The notes beneath the pieces are model-generated. The model worked only from the letters and a program-made list of their open reading frames with translations. It made no database searches and was not told the origin of the DNA. The position numbers and the translations under genes were made by a program. Shown in pieces: positions 36,492 to 49,260 of a stretch of 64,000 nt of DNA. Each line of letters begins with the position of its first letter. Within the stretch, counting starts at the first letter, position 1. Source of the DNA: Carassius auratus. Taxonomy: Eukaryota; Chordata; Actinopteri; Cypriniformes; Cyprinidae. Where the stretch lies: NCBI RefSeq assembly GCF_003368295.1, contig NC_039263.1, positions 5,108,269-5,172,268 of the forward strand, read 5' to 3'.

Positions 36492-37095
36492 ATATTTCTA
36501 ACCATATTCTACATCCACTTGGCCTTTGCGATTTATCAATGACAACTCAGTATTCTGGCATCAGTCAAAATCAGGTCATAACAGAGCTGTGTTTTGAATC
36601 TCATACAGGCTAAGCAATATGTTGAAGCAAGACTAACGAATATTTTATTATTTAGAACGTATTCAAACATCTGTAACTATTATGTTTTTGGTCCACTGAG
36701 TGAAATACAAATAATCAACGTTTTTCTTGTGATCTACCCCCACCCATGCCACCATGTCGCTGGCGTTAGAAGAGATCCATCATCACTCAGCCAATAAGAA
36801 TAAAAACGACGACGCCTATCAGTCAATAATGGTTAATGACATGAGTTCACTCGCGATCATTGAGATGCGACGTGGCTGTGAAGCCTCTGAGGCCGAATGC
36901 ACGTATCTTTTCATACTGTGTTTGTGGAACACCTGTTAGACAAATGACAATCTTGATTATGCTATAAATATTTCTGCCTTTACTCATCACACTTCGTTTA
37001 TTAATAATTTGGCAGTTGAAAAATTTAAATCAACAATGGTGGCCTAAAACCCTTCAGTTTAGACTTGTTACTACATTACTTTCAGATTAAGGTTT

Positions 37096-37130
<35 letters not shown>

Positions 37131-38099
37131 ATTTTTAATCGAGAATGGCTGTCATGTGCACACTATCTGTTGTAAAAAACACAAAAATGTGGCCCTAAAA
37201 AGAGTTTTAAACCTTTAAAGACCAAGCAGGATCCCCGTGCTTTTACATATTCAGCCAAGCACATCCAAAAATTCTATATTACCCCTTCCACCCCCCATCC
37301 CCTCAAAATACATTATTAAACATGTAAAAATAGAAATTATATATATATATATTTTATGTATTTACATGTAACACTGACACTTGCTGTATAACATCTCGAT
37401 GTATAACATTCTATACTGCACTGAAAATTATCCTATTTATTAATTATTATTCATACAGCTTTAATGACCTCATAGTAATTAAGACTGAATATTTTTGCAG
37501 AATTTGTCATAAGTCACAGCACCACACATCCATCTACAATAAACGAGCGAGGGCAACATGTTAAAATGGTCTACAATTTCATCTAAACATTCATATGCAT
37601 TTTATACAAAAATGTTGATGTTGATGAAAAAAAAGAAAAGAATATGTTATCATGCATCAACTACCCATCTGTTCACAGACCCTCAGGGGTCCTGGGACCC
37701 CAAATTGAAAACTCTGGCTGAAAACTGCATGTTTGAACCAGTTGTCAAAGTTTCATGTTGAATTAACCACCCATTGTTGACTACTAACAATGTGATGTTT
37801 TTGTTTATCAGCAAAAAAGAGCAAAAAATCAGTAGTAAAAAAAAAGAAAAAGAAAAACAGTGATTTATTCAATGCCATAGATTTATGTTAATGATTATGT
37901 GGTGGTTATATTGATAAAGATAAGCCTCTTCGGATTGGCAGCATTCAAGAAATACAAAATCTTGAATAAATACAAAATGCAGTGCAATAAAATCATTAGG
38001 ACTTCATCAAATAACATGAATGAACAAATTAGCTATGTGATGTATATTTTGCTTTAGCTGAATTTCAACAAAAAGTCCTCTCAATTCTCTCTCCTGCAG
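36006..38099 (+). other. gabrb4: gabrb4 intron 1
   Basis: 2.1-kb intron, GTAAGG donor and CTCTCTCCTGCAG acceptor. It holds (TG)n(GA)n at 36192-36258, (TG)n at 36452-36488 and (GT)n at 37101-37129. No coding sequence was recognised inside; the open frames at 36594-36939 have no domain. Confidence 0.85.
36192..36258. repeat. (TG)n(GA)n microsatellite in intron 1
   Basis: About 33 bp of TG repeats running straight into about 35 bp of GA repeats, 190 bp downstream of exon 1. Confidence 0.97.
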
Positions 38100-38194
38100 C
38101 ACCTCCACCGGAAATACCGGAATATCTGTGGCCAAGACGACAGTGGACAAATTGCTGAAGGGGTATGACATCCGCCTTCGGCCAGACTTTGGAG
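38100..38194 (+). CDS. gabrb4: GABA-A receptor beta-4 subunit, coding exon 2
   Basis: Encodes the rest of residue 27 through residue 58 plus one base. The acceptor is CCTGCAG|C and the donor G|GTACAC, entering at phase 2 and leaving at phase 1. The mature N-terminus STSTGNTGISVAKTTVD is followed by KLLKGYDIRLRPDFGG, a block nearly invariant in beta subunits that forms the N-terminal helix and its link to the ligand-binding beta-sandwich. Other beta subunits carry an N-X-S glycosylation sequon in the short N-terminal stretch (NMS in beta-1, -2 and -3). Here the aligned residues are G34-I-S and N32-T-G, neither of which is a sequon. Confidence 0.97.
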
Positions 38195-38888
38195 GTACAC
38201 GTGATTCTTTTTTAGAAATCTTAAATCCTTACCAGTCACTGATGAAGCATTCACTTATCTGGAGCATACGATATCACTGACTGACGCAGTACATTCATAG
38301 TCATGCAATGTCTCCTTGTGTAGGAAAGCTTTCAAAACTTTGTGCTTTAAACACACACACACACACACATATATATATATTAAGACTAAGTTTACTACCC
38401 CTGGTATCATGTCAAGACTTAATCTGACAGTATGAAGGCAGACATTTTCTAGAAACAGCTGAAACATCTCATGGTTTATTAGCATCAATCTCAAGGTTAG
38501 GCAGTACTAAAAGAAAACAAGGAACTGTCTGTGATGGAAAGGCACTTTGTGCTCTTGCATCCTGTATGCCCACAAATCCCCACCGCCTCCTGTAAAAAAA
38601 GTTGTGTAGGTTCAGTTTTCACAAAGGCTGAGCACACAGTTTTAGGTTGCTATTCATGGTCCATATTTCTGCACACGTTTACATTGTTGAAGGACAACGA
38701 GATGCTTTCGAAACAACAAAGTCTGGGAAAATTTTGTTTCACCACACCCAGAAGTCCGCTTGTCTGGCTATTCATCCCAAGTCTTGTGTTTGTCTGCTGA
38801 TATTGCAAAGGGACTATAGATTTGCTGCAGAATGTACTTTTCAATTCAGTCCTTCAGCAAATTGCTTGTATTTCAACAAAGAAGCAAG

Positions 38889-39015
<127 letters not shown>

Positions 39016-39189
39016 GTCAATGTATATCCTCTCATATTCTCTCAAAATGCATTTATATACCATAGAGCCTTTTTTTGGTAGAAATTATGAGTTTGATATA
39101 GAATTCCATGCTGCATCATTGTCTGATTTGCAGTATTTTAGGGCACATTGAGAAATTTGAGATTTTAAACACGTTCTATGTTCTCTTAA

Positions 39190-40040
39190 AAAAAATAAAC
39201 TAGGTAGATTACTTATAAATTGTAGTCCATTACTCATTCCAAATTACACAACGGAAAAAAAAGTAGTTAGTTACGTGATCCAGTACATTGCACATTTTAG
39301 GTAATATCACTGGACTACTATTAGATTACTTTTAGATTACTTTTGACCTAATTCGTTTATCCCTTTGATTTAAATAGGATCATCTTGTACTGTGTTGATA
39401 TAAAAATACAAAGAGAAGATATGTGACCCTGGACCACAAAAGCAGTCATAAGAAGCATAGGTATATTTGTAGCAATAGCCAACAATACATTGCATGGATT
39501 TTTCTTTTTTTGACAAAAAACATTAGGATATTAAGTAAAGATCATGTTAGATGAATATATTTATTAAATTTCTTACGTAAATATATCTAAATTTAATTTT
39601 TGATTAGTAATATGCATTGCTAAGAACTTCATTTGGACAACTTTAAAGATGATTTTTCTCAATATTTAGATTTTTTTGCATCCTCAGATTCCAGATTTCC
39701 AAATTGACAGCCAAATATTGTCATATCCTAACAAACCATACATCAACAGAAAGCTTGTGTATTCATATTGTAAATCTTGATTTCAAACAGTTGACCCTTA
39801 TTACTGGTTTTGTTGTCCAGGGTCACATATATTGCATGAAACTTGCAAGGTTTCCCGAACTGGGGTTTGTAAAAGAACAGCAAGGGGAGTCATGAGTTTA
39901 ATGCAAAACTAATAATTAATTAAATGTCATCAATCAAATTAAAACACTTTCTAAAAAGATGAGTATTTTAAAATGTAATCTAATAACAAGTACTAATTTT
40001 AAAATCCAGATTACATGTTATCAGTTACTAACTGTTGCTG
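39190..40040. repeat. hAT-like repeat interrupted by a later MITE
   Basis: Flanking halves contain dense GATTAC / GTAATC words: GATTACTTATAAATTG and TTAGATTACTTTTAGATTAC on the left (39190-39345), AAAATGTAATCTAATAACAA and AGATTACATGTTATCAGTTA on the right (39970-40030). They resemble the two ends of one teleost repeat, with the element at 39420-39830 inserted between them. Confidence 0.55.
39420..39830 (+). mobile_element. MITE with ATGTGACCCTGGACCACAAA inverted ends
   Basis: The left end TATGTGACCCTGGACCACAA and the right end TTGTTGTCCAGGGTCACATA are inverted copies of each other over about 20 bp with a single mismatch. It is about 410 bp with an AT-rich interior and no coding capacity. The right half of a second copy lies at 14147-14324. 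Confidence 0.88.
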
Positions 40041-41680
40041 CTCTTCGACTCCATTTGTAGAACACACATAGAATTTTCAATCATCTGGTCAGCAGTGATG
40101 GCCCCTCCACAGAGCACTGATGCGAGGTCAGTTACCCTGCAGCGCTGCACGCTTGTATTGGATGCAGCATCCGCTCTGATGGAGCCTAGGGAACTGTAGT
40201 CTATCACATCCTGATAATTCCATCATCAGTCAGAGCCCAAGACTCCTGACACAACTGCTGACCAGCTTCAGCTTTGGAGTGCCGTGCATTTTAATTGGAC
40301 CCAGACCGCAGCTACGCTAGCCAGCGAGAGAGGGAGAGAGGGCAGAGAGGATGGAGATGGAGAGAAAGAAAGAGGCCAGTTAGGTGGTCGAGAAACCAGG
40401 CCGTCCTAAAAGAGCTTCATCTCTTTATGCCGGCTAGAGGGATAGCCGCGGGGTTTGGTTGTGGTGTATTTGTGTGTGAAGTCGCACCACACCACATATA
40501 AATGCAAAGCCTGCTTACGCATGCGATCATACATGGATTCACACACACATACAAAGAGTTGTTCAACTTTAGTAAGCTGTGTTATAGCGCATAATAATAA
40601 TAATAATAATAATAATGCTGTTAACGAAATATCCACAATTCAGTTGAACAAGCTTCAAAATGTGCTGAAATAGCATTGCACCATGCATTTATTTTGATCA
40701 TTTTTTTATTTTTATTTTTTTATTTAAGTGGAAATGCCTTATTAGAAATTGTACTGTACTTTACTAATTTGCTGACATTCATAGTTCATTTTAAAAAATT
40801 ACATTTCGACCTATTTAGCAGACTTGATTTGAAGATTAATAATTCTCCAAATACTATAAATGTACTGATTATAATAATTATTACGTACAGTTTGGATATT
40901 TAGTAAACGTTCTTATATGTACCTCAAACACAATCAGTGTCCATATTATGCTCATTTACAAGTTCGTGATTTTAATTTTGCAGTCAACGAGAAGGCATTT
41001 ACATTAATTAGAAATATAAAACACATAATTTATATTTGACTGTATATTGCTGCTGCACCTCTTTAACTCCCATTGGAGTGGACTTAATATGCACAAACAG
41101 CAATATCACACAATAAAGCATTACATGTATTATAATCATTTCTAGTGCATTTTAATATTAGGTGTTCTGTCTGAGGCTGAGACTAACATGTTTATGGCAG
41201 TTAAAGTCTTCCCATTGTAGCCATTCTCACCCTGTTCATGTTCATTGTTTCAGCAGCAGTAGATGATGAGTCATTTTATTCAGCCTTGCTTGACACTCGA
41301 AGACGTTACCTTTTAATGTTTGCATTGCAGTTATTGGCTTTGACTCCAGCTCTCAATAAATAGCCCATAGATGTGGTGTACAGTCCGAGCAGAACTCAAA
41401 TTGCATTTTGTGTTTGAGCGCGATACGACTTTCAAAGCATCTATGCAACCATAGGAAGTGGAGACCATATTTGATGCTGATGGTGTTTATGGTGAAATAT
41501 GCCAATCTACTTGTAATCATTATCATAATCATTGCTCAGGAGGTATTTGGACAACATTCTGCCGTTTAAAATGTCAGAGACATATTTTAAGGATTAGGTA
41601 CGTTGAATGGTTTGATTGTCACTGGATTTGAGCTTTGTTCCAAAACCAAAAGGCAGTTCAACCAGCCTGATCACATGACT

Positions 41681-41893
41681 TCGTATGACCTCATTTGTAC
41701 AAATTCATACGATTTGTGCTGAATTGTACGTATTTTACAAGTTACGAATGACCTACACCTAACCCCGCCCCTAAACCTACCCGTCACTGGGGTCTAGACA
41801 AATCATACAAAATCATATGAGTGAGGTTGTACAAATTTGTAAGAATTGGCCACCTCATAAAATACGTACAAATTGGTCGTGAGATAGTGTTGG
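41681..41893 (+). repeat. Inverted MITE pair in intron 2, left copy
   Basis: The words TGTACGTATTTTACAAGTTA, CCGCCCCTAAACCTACCCGT, CACTGGGGTC and AATTGGTCGTGAGATAGTGT recur as reverse complements in the copy starting at 42343. Together they form arms of about 170 bp separated by about 450 bp. Confidence 0.85.
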
Positions 41894-42342
41894 TTCAACA
41901 GTAGCACATTGCTAATTTTATATTAGCTAAACAATAGTCTTTAAATAAATAAATAACCAAATGTGGAAAAAAATACTTTATTTATATATATATATTTAAA
42001 AAAATAATTCACAAAGTATAAACACAGTACTTTAGTAATACAGTACTGTAGCTTTAGTATATTATATGACGATGATTAGAATTGTTAAAATCATTAGATG
42101 CTGATTTTTTGGGACCTAAACCTGGTCGTGAACCTGCTGGTCAGTAAAGGTGTCCTCGAAGGTCTTCGCCCGTCTATGTGTTGTCCCATCCAATCAACAT
42201 GTAAACACCACATCCAATTTCAGTTATAGGGCAATTAAATACCTGTGAGGAAATTAATTCATTAATCATATTTCCTTCATTTACTTTTAAATAAATGCAT
42301 CTCCTAGCTGATATGCAATGGGAAAAGGGAACAGAAATGAGG

Positions 42343-42633
42343 TTGGCCAACGCTATCTCACGACCAATTCGTACTTATTTTACGAGGTGGCTAATTCATA
42401 CGAATTTGTACGACCTCACTCGTATGATTTTATACGACCCCAGTGACGGTTAGGTTTAGGGGCAGGGTTAGGTGTAGGTAATTCGTACAAATTCATACGA
42501 ATTCTGCAACTCGTAAAATACGTACAATTTGGCAACAATCCTATTAATTTGTACGAGTGTGGTCGTACAAATTGTTACGAATAAGCCACCTTGTGAAAAA
42601 TGTATGAATTGCCGTGAGATTGGGTTGGGTTGG
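42343..42633 (-). repeat. Inverted MITE pair in intron 2, right copy
   Basis: It starts GGCCAACGCTATCTCACGAC and includes TTTTACGAGGTGGCTAATTC, ACGACCCCAGTGACGGTTAG and ACTCGTAAAATACGTAC, the reverse complement of the left copy. Beyond 42540 the sequence turns back again (GTACGAGTGTGGTCGTACAA to GCCGTGAGATTGGG), so this copy is itself a partial foldback. Confidence 0.85.
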
Positions 42634-43230
42634 CTGCATCAAAAACTAACTGTTACTCTCTATTGTACCTGATACCTGTTTTTTTTTTTTTTTTGCACAT
42701 TTTTCCATTATTAGGTAATCTGTATACAATCAGCTGGCTATTATTTTGAAATAAACTCATTTAGGGTGATACAAAACATTCTGCAAATCCTGATCACCAC
42801 GTCTGGGTTTATTTTGCGATCGTGGCCTGCAGTGTGAATATTCCTCTGGAATAAAATGACAGTGGAAACTGATCCTTTTGCTTCATTCAGATAAAACAGA
42901 CTTCGTCGTTGTCTAGAAGAAGAAGACAGTGGATTAATTACAGCCCGTGCTGGCCTTATTTACAACCTCAATAATCAAGGCGGCCTCTGAAGGTCTCTGA
43001 AGACTTTGAATTTATGAGATTGCGGTTTCTCATTTCAAGTCATCCTCTCTAACAAAAGATACCTTCATGTTCTCAGGTCTGGTTCAGTCCGGCTGTGTCG
43101 CCAGGGCCGGTTTATGTGCTGCTCATAAAAAACATGCTGAAAGTTTAATCAACAGAATGGAACATGAATACAGTTGCCTAGATACGCAACATGTCACACC
43201 CGAGGCCATAAATCAACTACATGTTGTTGT

Positions 43231-43234
<4 letters not shown>

Positions 43235-43282
<48 letters not shown>
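43235..43282. repeat. (TC)n microsatellite
   Basis: About 24 uninterrupted TC repeats. Confidence 0.98.
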
Positions 43283-43285
<3 letters not shown>

Positions 43286-43565
43286 CGCAACAGAAACTGT
43301 TCTTTCATTTCAATAATGATAATTATTATATTCATACTAGGGAAATTAAAATTGCTGAAAACTGATCTTCCTCACTTATCTAAAATATTATAATATTGCA
43401 CATATTATCAATGTTATTAAAACATGATTAACTACATTTGAGAGATTTTAAGATAACTGCACTTGGCTGTATAGCTGTGTTTTCAATACAGTGCGACACA
43501 GAACTTCCCAACACAAAAATGCATCCATCCATATTCCATACAAGGATTAATGGAGCCTACAGTAC

Positions 43566-43632
<67 letters not shown>
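43566..43632. repeat. (ATA)n trinucleotide microsatellite
   Basis: About 22 uninterrupted ATA/TAA repeats. Related TAA runs are at 40592-40616 and 63981-64000. Confidence 0.98.
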
Positions 43633-44230
43633 GCCTTTGCTGACTGAGTGATGAGGTATGTAAGGTATTTATGGTATTTGCAGTATGTAAATTATTAATG
43701 TATACAATCTAACATAATATAATTGTGTTTATTAAAAATGAAACAATTATATTCACACTCACATGCATGGTTTCATTTTTCCAGTTCATATGTGTGAAGA
43801 TCAACACAGCATTTACCTGTGTGTGTTTAGATTACGTAAGCAGTTCATGCTTCGCGGCACCCCTCCAGACATGCATCCACCCACACACAGGGCATTCTGA
43901 CAGAACAGGCTCCTGTCAATGTGTCTGTATCACAGCATGATTTGACTGAGATTTCTGTTACAATCTGCCTGCACAGAAAAGTTCAGATGGAAAGTGTGTA
44001 TCTCAATTAACCACATTTCTCTTTAGCTGTGACATGGCAACTATTAATGCAAACAGCAGGGTTACTGATGCAACACAGATACTGCAAGAATGCCTTAGTG
44101 GGAAAAAAGAACAAATTTGTATTATTTTGAAAAGAGTACTTATTACACAAAATAATATGCTTTAAAATAATAAGTGCAAAATTAATTAAATGCAATTAGT
44201 GTGTGTTTTTACCCAATTAAGGACCTAATT

Positions 44231-44600
44231 TGGTCCCACTTTATATTAGGGGGTCTTAACTATTATGCAATTACATTTAAATTAATCATTTGATGCAATG
44301 CACTTATTGTGTGCATACATGTTTTTCATTTTTACTTATTTTTCAAAAGAAAAATATCTGCATGTTATTACATCTGTAAGTAATTTCTGTAATTACATTT
44401 ATAATTAAACTGTTGACTCATCCCTTACACCTTAACCCACCACCCTACCCATACGACCAAACCTGTCCCTAACCTTACCCGTATCCCACCTCAACAGGAG
44501 CAAACAAAAGTTTTTTTTTGCAAAACAATATGAACACAATAAGTACATTGCACTATGTAAGTACATAGTAGTAAAGGCCACCTAATATAAATTGGGACCA
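44231..44600. mobile_element. MITE with TGGTCCCACTTTATATTAGG inverted ends
   Basis: The left terminus TGGTCCCACTTTATATTAGG and the right terminus CCTAATATAAATTGGGACCA are inverted repeats with one mismatch in 20. The interior includes CCCACCACCCTACCC-type sequence and many ATTACA words. 370 bp, non-coding. Confidence 0.88.
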
Positions 44601-47374
44601 TATTTTCAAAATTACTTCGGTCTTTGAGATGGTTCAATTGTACTGTTGTATGTACTGTTGTATGTATGTAGTGTAGCATTTATGATAAGCTACCATATAC
44701 TGTAAAATCATTTCTATTGATTTTTATGTCATGTATTTAAATATATTTATAATTACTAATTTGTAATGGCGAAGATGCAATTTAGTACATTTAAAACATT
44801 TCACTCTTTAAAATAATGTAAAATCGCATGCTATGATTAAAATAAACATTAAGCGCTTTAGATGTGCTTCAGCGTTTTGGTCAAGATTTCAAAATAAGTG
44901 TACTTTAAAATCTTATGAAATCATGCTTTAAAACGCAACAATATGTCTTTAAAAGTGTACTTAGGTGTGTTCATTTCATTAAAACTTTCAAAACGAAGAT
45001 TTCCAAACCTTGAACGGATGCCAGAGCAGTCCAGGTAACTTATGGACCATGCTCCAAGTCTTCACAAGTCATATAATATCTACAGACCAAAACTGAAGTT
45101 ATGTCATAACAATCCATCCACTGTAGCTCTTAAATTTAATTTGCTTTTGTGTTTATTCAGATATGGTGTGCAAATTTTAATATGTGGATATAAAATATAA
45201 ACCCCACATCAGATTACTGTTACACACATTATGCTAGATTACCTCTGTCAGTCTCCCTGGTGCTTCAGTTTCATACGAAAAAGAGGGGTGCCCTGTTCCC
45301 TGAAGGGTAAGGTCTGTAGTCTAAGAGAGAGACCATTGAAATGAAACTATGAACTGAAGACCGCTAATTACATTATCTTTGAGGAGCTCACCATTTTGCC
45401 CAAGATGTAAGTGGCCCCCATGGACTGCAGGAAATCTAATAAAAAGCAGTGGCCTGTAAATTGTTGCAGTAAGTGTTTTCCTGTGCTGGGTTATCGGCAT
45501 CTCCTTCAACTTTAGTACTATAGGCAATGCTTTAAAAGCTTTGTTACATCAACACTTTGTAAATTAGCTCAGAATTTGAGGAAATGCCATGAAAATATTG
45601 AATATGTGTTATAAATATGTAATAAACATGTAATAGTACATTTATAAAGCATGTATAGCTGCTCAGTATCATAATGCAGAGAAAACTCAAAAGCCATTTT
45701 CTCCTAAACTAAATTGAATCATAAGCATTTCAAACAGAAAGGATGAAAACCATGAAAATAGATTAGATTAATGGTGCATCTTCTGTTAAAGTGGCCATCT
45801 TCTATTGATGCAAACATATAGGATTTCTAACTCAAGTGCTATGTGGAACCACATCTCACACGTACATTTACATCACAGGGCCAATATATAATCCAAATGG
45901 TTGCCAAGTCCTAGACAAATAGCAGTGCAGAGTAGCCAGAGGGCAGACCATCTCGTTAACAATGTGATTTACTATCCCCGACCTTAGACAACAGTGTGTG
46001 TGTGTGTGAGTTTGATGATATGTAGTCACTCTGATGGAACGAGCAAGCTGACACTTCTTCTTCAAGCGTAATGCATTGCTTTGCATTACATGCAACTGTC
46101 ACAGGCAAGGTGCTGTGGATAAATCTTAACTTGAGAGCATGTTTATGTCTGTATGGTGTCTTAACACAGGCTAGAATGTTACTGTGATGGAAAATTTTCT
46201 GAGGCTTGTTTCAGAAAATGACATAAAGCTGCCTAACAAACACATCTGACAAAATGGAGGATGTAGTGCTAGTCAACTAGAATTTATTCTGGGGGGTAGG
46301 GCATTGGAAATATGTCAAAGCATATTCACTGGCTCCTATAAAATGCCAGGAAAAGGGACAAACATGTGTCCGCTGTGTTTGAACTCCCCCAATGTCAGGA
46401 AAAGGGGAGCTATCATGCTGTTGTTTTGCAGACAGGGTGCAAAAGAGAGAACTTGGCTAGCAACCGTCTCCTACCCTTCCAGTTTGAGCCCCTCACTCTG
46501 GAGACAGCACTTTACAGTAAATCTAGCTGTCATCGCCTCTAAAATGAGTTTTATGGTCTCAGATCCCGCCGTTAACAAAGCTTGAAATGGAGGCGACACA
46601 TCCATAAAGCTGTGAACATGGACCCTTTTCCCTCAAGAATGAGGCTACTCTAGGCCTTTGGTTTTTGCTATGTATCTTAAAATTAAACCAGGTTTGGAGT
46701 TACCACATAGATGCATTGCTGTTCTCTGCAGATGAATTACATTTTTAGTGGTTTTTGCTTAGGCAATAATAATATGCACCACTATTACCATTTTATTTTC
46801 AAATCCGAGCAAACCTCAAAACTTAAATAGTTTTAGTTGTTTTCTTGTTATGCTGGCAAAGTCTTTTATTACTCAATGCTATATTTACCATCAGACATAC
46901 AGTAGATAATGTATCCCACATATAAAAATACAATGTGTTGCGAGCAGTGTTCAGCATGTGATCATTCAGAAAATGACAATTCACTGCAATTTCTAGCTGA
47001 AATGAACACTCATGGCAATAACAACTTTCATTCCTTATCACACAAATTTTGATTACAGTGGCAGACTTTTGATTAATAAAGACTTTGTACAGTTCACCTT
47101 GTACAAATCAGGCAAAATTGCAACCTTATAAAATGATGATTTCCCATGACAATGGCTTGAAAATGTTGTAGTTGGCTTTAGTTTTTAGTTTAGCAGGGTT
47201 TAGTGTAGATGGACACTTCATTTCCAAACTGCTGCAATACATTTGTAGATTCACATTTGTCTTTTTTGGATGGAACTAAACATGCTTTTAGTGCTGCTCG
47301 CTGGATATTTGTCGCAGAGAAATGTCATTTTGCAGAAATGTTTTTCAGATGAACCTGGGTTGCATTCTCTTTTG

Positions 47375-47521
47375 TGTGTGAAACACAAAATAAGATATTT
47401 TAAGACACATTCTCCAATCATCTCCTTTTGTCTTCCACAGAAGAAAGTCAGGATTTGAAATGGTTTGAAAATTCTTTTATCATTTACTCACCTTCATTTT
47501 GGGATGAACTATCCCTTTAAC
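47375..47521 (+). repeat. Dispersed repeat, diverged copy of the 2147-2400 family
   Basis: It contains AACACAAAATAAGATATTTT, TTCCACAGAAGAAAGTCAGG, TTTACTCACCTTCATTTTGG and ends GATGAACTATCCCTTTAA. Internally scrambled relative to the usual order. Confidence 0.55.
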
Positions 47522-48716
47522 ATATCTGTCCACCTGAGGCAACCTGCTCTACCTAGAGTAAAATACAATAAAATATTCTTCAAAAATACTATTTTTAGTA
47601 TCTCTCTTGTCTGAGAGCACGTGAATGATACCTCAAACCATGCGACTTGTTAGATACCAGACTTATTTTTGCCTCCCAGACAATAAAACTGGCAAAACTG
47701 TTCCACAGACATAAACTGAAGGAGACAACCAAGCTAAATTTAAATTCCAGATTTATGGGTGGGTTTTATTTTTTGATTCAATAAGCAATCATATACAGTA
47801 GCAGCCACTTGACAATGACATAGAACATAGAAGCACGTTGAAATACTGTGTTATGTTGTACATTACATCATGTTGCTGCAGTGGGTTTGCTCCCACCAAA
47901 GGTTTAGGTTGTCATGGACACCCGTGCATTCTCTAAATAGTTTGCTAACACACCGCCATCTTGCAGACGCTGGCTTCCATGAGGTCAGGCTAAATGGCTA
48001 GTGGTCGGCGACTAGCCATTAATGTCTGGCAGTAATTATTTTACTCTTCTGTGCTAAATGTGTCATGCTTTATAGCTCTAAACAACTACTTCTTATAGAA
48101 TCAGCATCACAAGTTAAATGACTTTTTTGGAAACATTGATTGGCATGTGCTATAGATGTGTTCAACCATAGTGTTGCTCACACAGGAGACACAGGTTGAA
48201 ATCTGTGCTGTGTCTTGTCTTGTAAAAAGAAAGTAAATGTTATTGAGACAATTTATAGGGTGAATGCCAGACGTTTTCACTTGACACCCTCATCAATACT
48301 TATGAATGAAAATAAAATAACTATTGAATAAAAATGTATGTTATTTTATGTGTTTTTTATTTCATTTGAATTGATTGTTGGGGTGAAACATGACCTGGAC
48401 ACGTTTTTGTGAGATTCACTCAAGTGTGCCACACATATCTTGATAAGTTTAGCCAAAACCTTTGTATCCCCATCTGCTGTCTGGTATCGGTTATTAACCC
48501 CGCCCTCTCCATGTTAATGAATGGGGCATAAGCCAAAAAAAAAAAAAATCTGATTACACTTCAAATATATTTTCCAAAAGATCGTTTCCATTAATTTAGC
48601 TAGTTCCTCTCAAACTGATCTATGTTCAAGTGTTTGTTTTTCTTATACGTTTGCTTTTAATAAGTTATTTTATGCTATAAAAATGGGGTGTGGTGTCATG
48701 ATTGTAAGCTCTGAAT

Positions 48717-49260
48717 GAATCATTAGTGAGCAGACTCTGGCTCTAAATGAATCACTGCTGCGCAGAACCGGGCTCTAAAAGATTCACTGCTGCGCAGACT
48801 CTGGCTCTAAATGAATCACTGCTGCGCAGACTCTGGCTCTAAATGAATCACTGCTGCGCAGACTCTGGCTTTAAATGATTCACTACTGCACAGACTCTGG
48901 CTCTAAATGAATCACTGCTTCGCAGACTCTGGCTCTAAATGAATCACTGCTGCGCAGACTCTGGCTTTAAATGATTCACTACTGCACAGACTCTGGCTCT
49001 AAATGATTCACTACTGCACAGACTCTGGCTCTAAATGAATCACTGCTTCGCAGACTCTGGCTCTAAATGAATCACTGCTGCGCAGACTCTGGCTTTAAAT
49101 GATTCACTACTGCACAGACTCTGGCTCTAAAGGATTCACTACTGCACAGACTCTGGCTCTCAATGATTCACTACTGCACAGACTCTGGCTCCAAACGATT
49201 CACTACTGCACAGACTCTGGCTCTAAATGAATCACTGCTGCGCAGACCCGGGCTCCAAAT
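48717..49260. repeat. 32-bp minisatellite, array 2 (homogeneous)
   Basis: Exactly 17 tandem units of 32 bp, with no length variation. The unit starts GAATCACTGCTGCGCAGACT and continues CTGGCTCTAAAT. Three main variants occur: one with GAATCACTGCTGCGC, one with GATTCACTACTGCAC and one with GAATCACTGCTTCGC. The block of units 6-9 is repeated in the same variant order as units 10-13, implying a 128-bp higher-order duplication. The unit is the same as in the older array at 5409-6335. CTGCGCAG inside the unit is an 8-bp palindrome. Confidence 0.97.
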
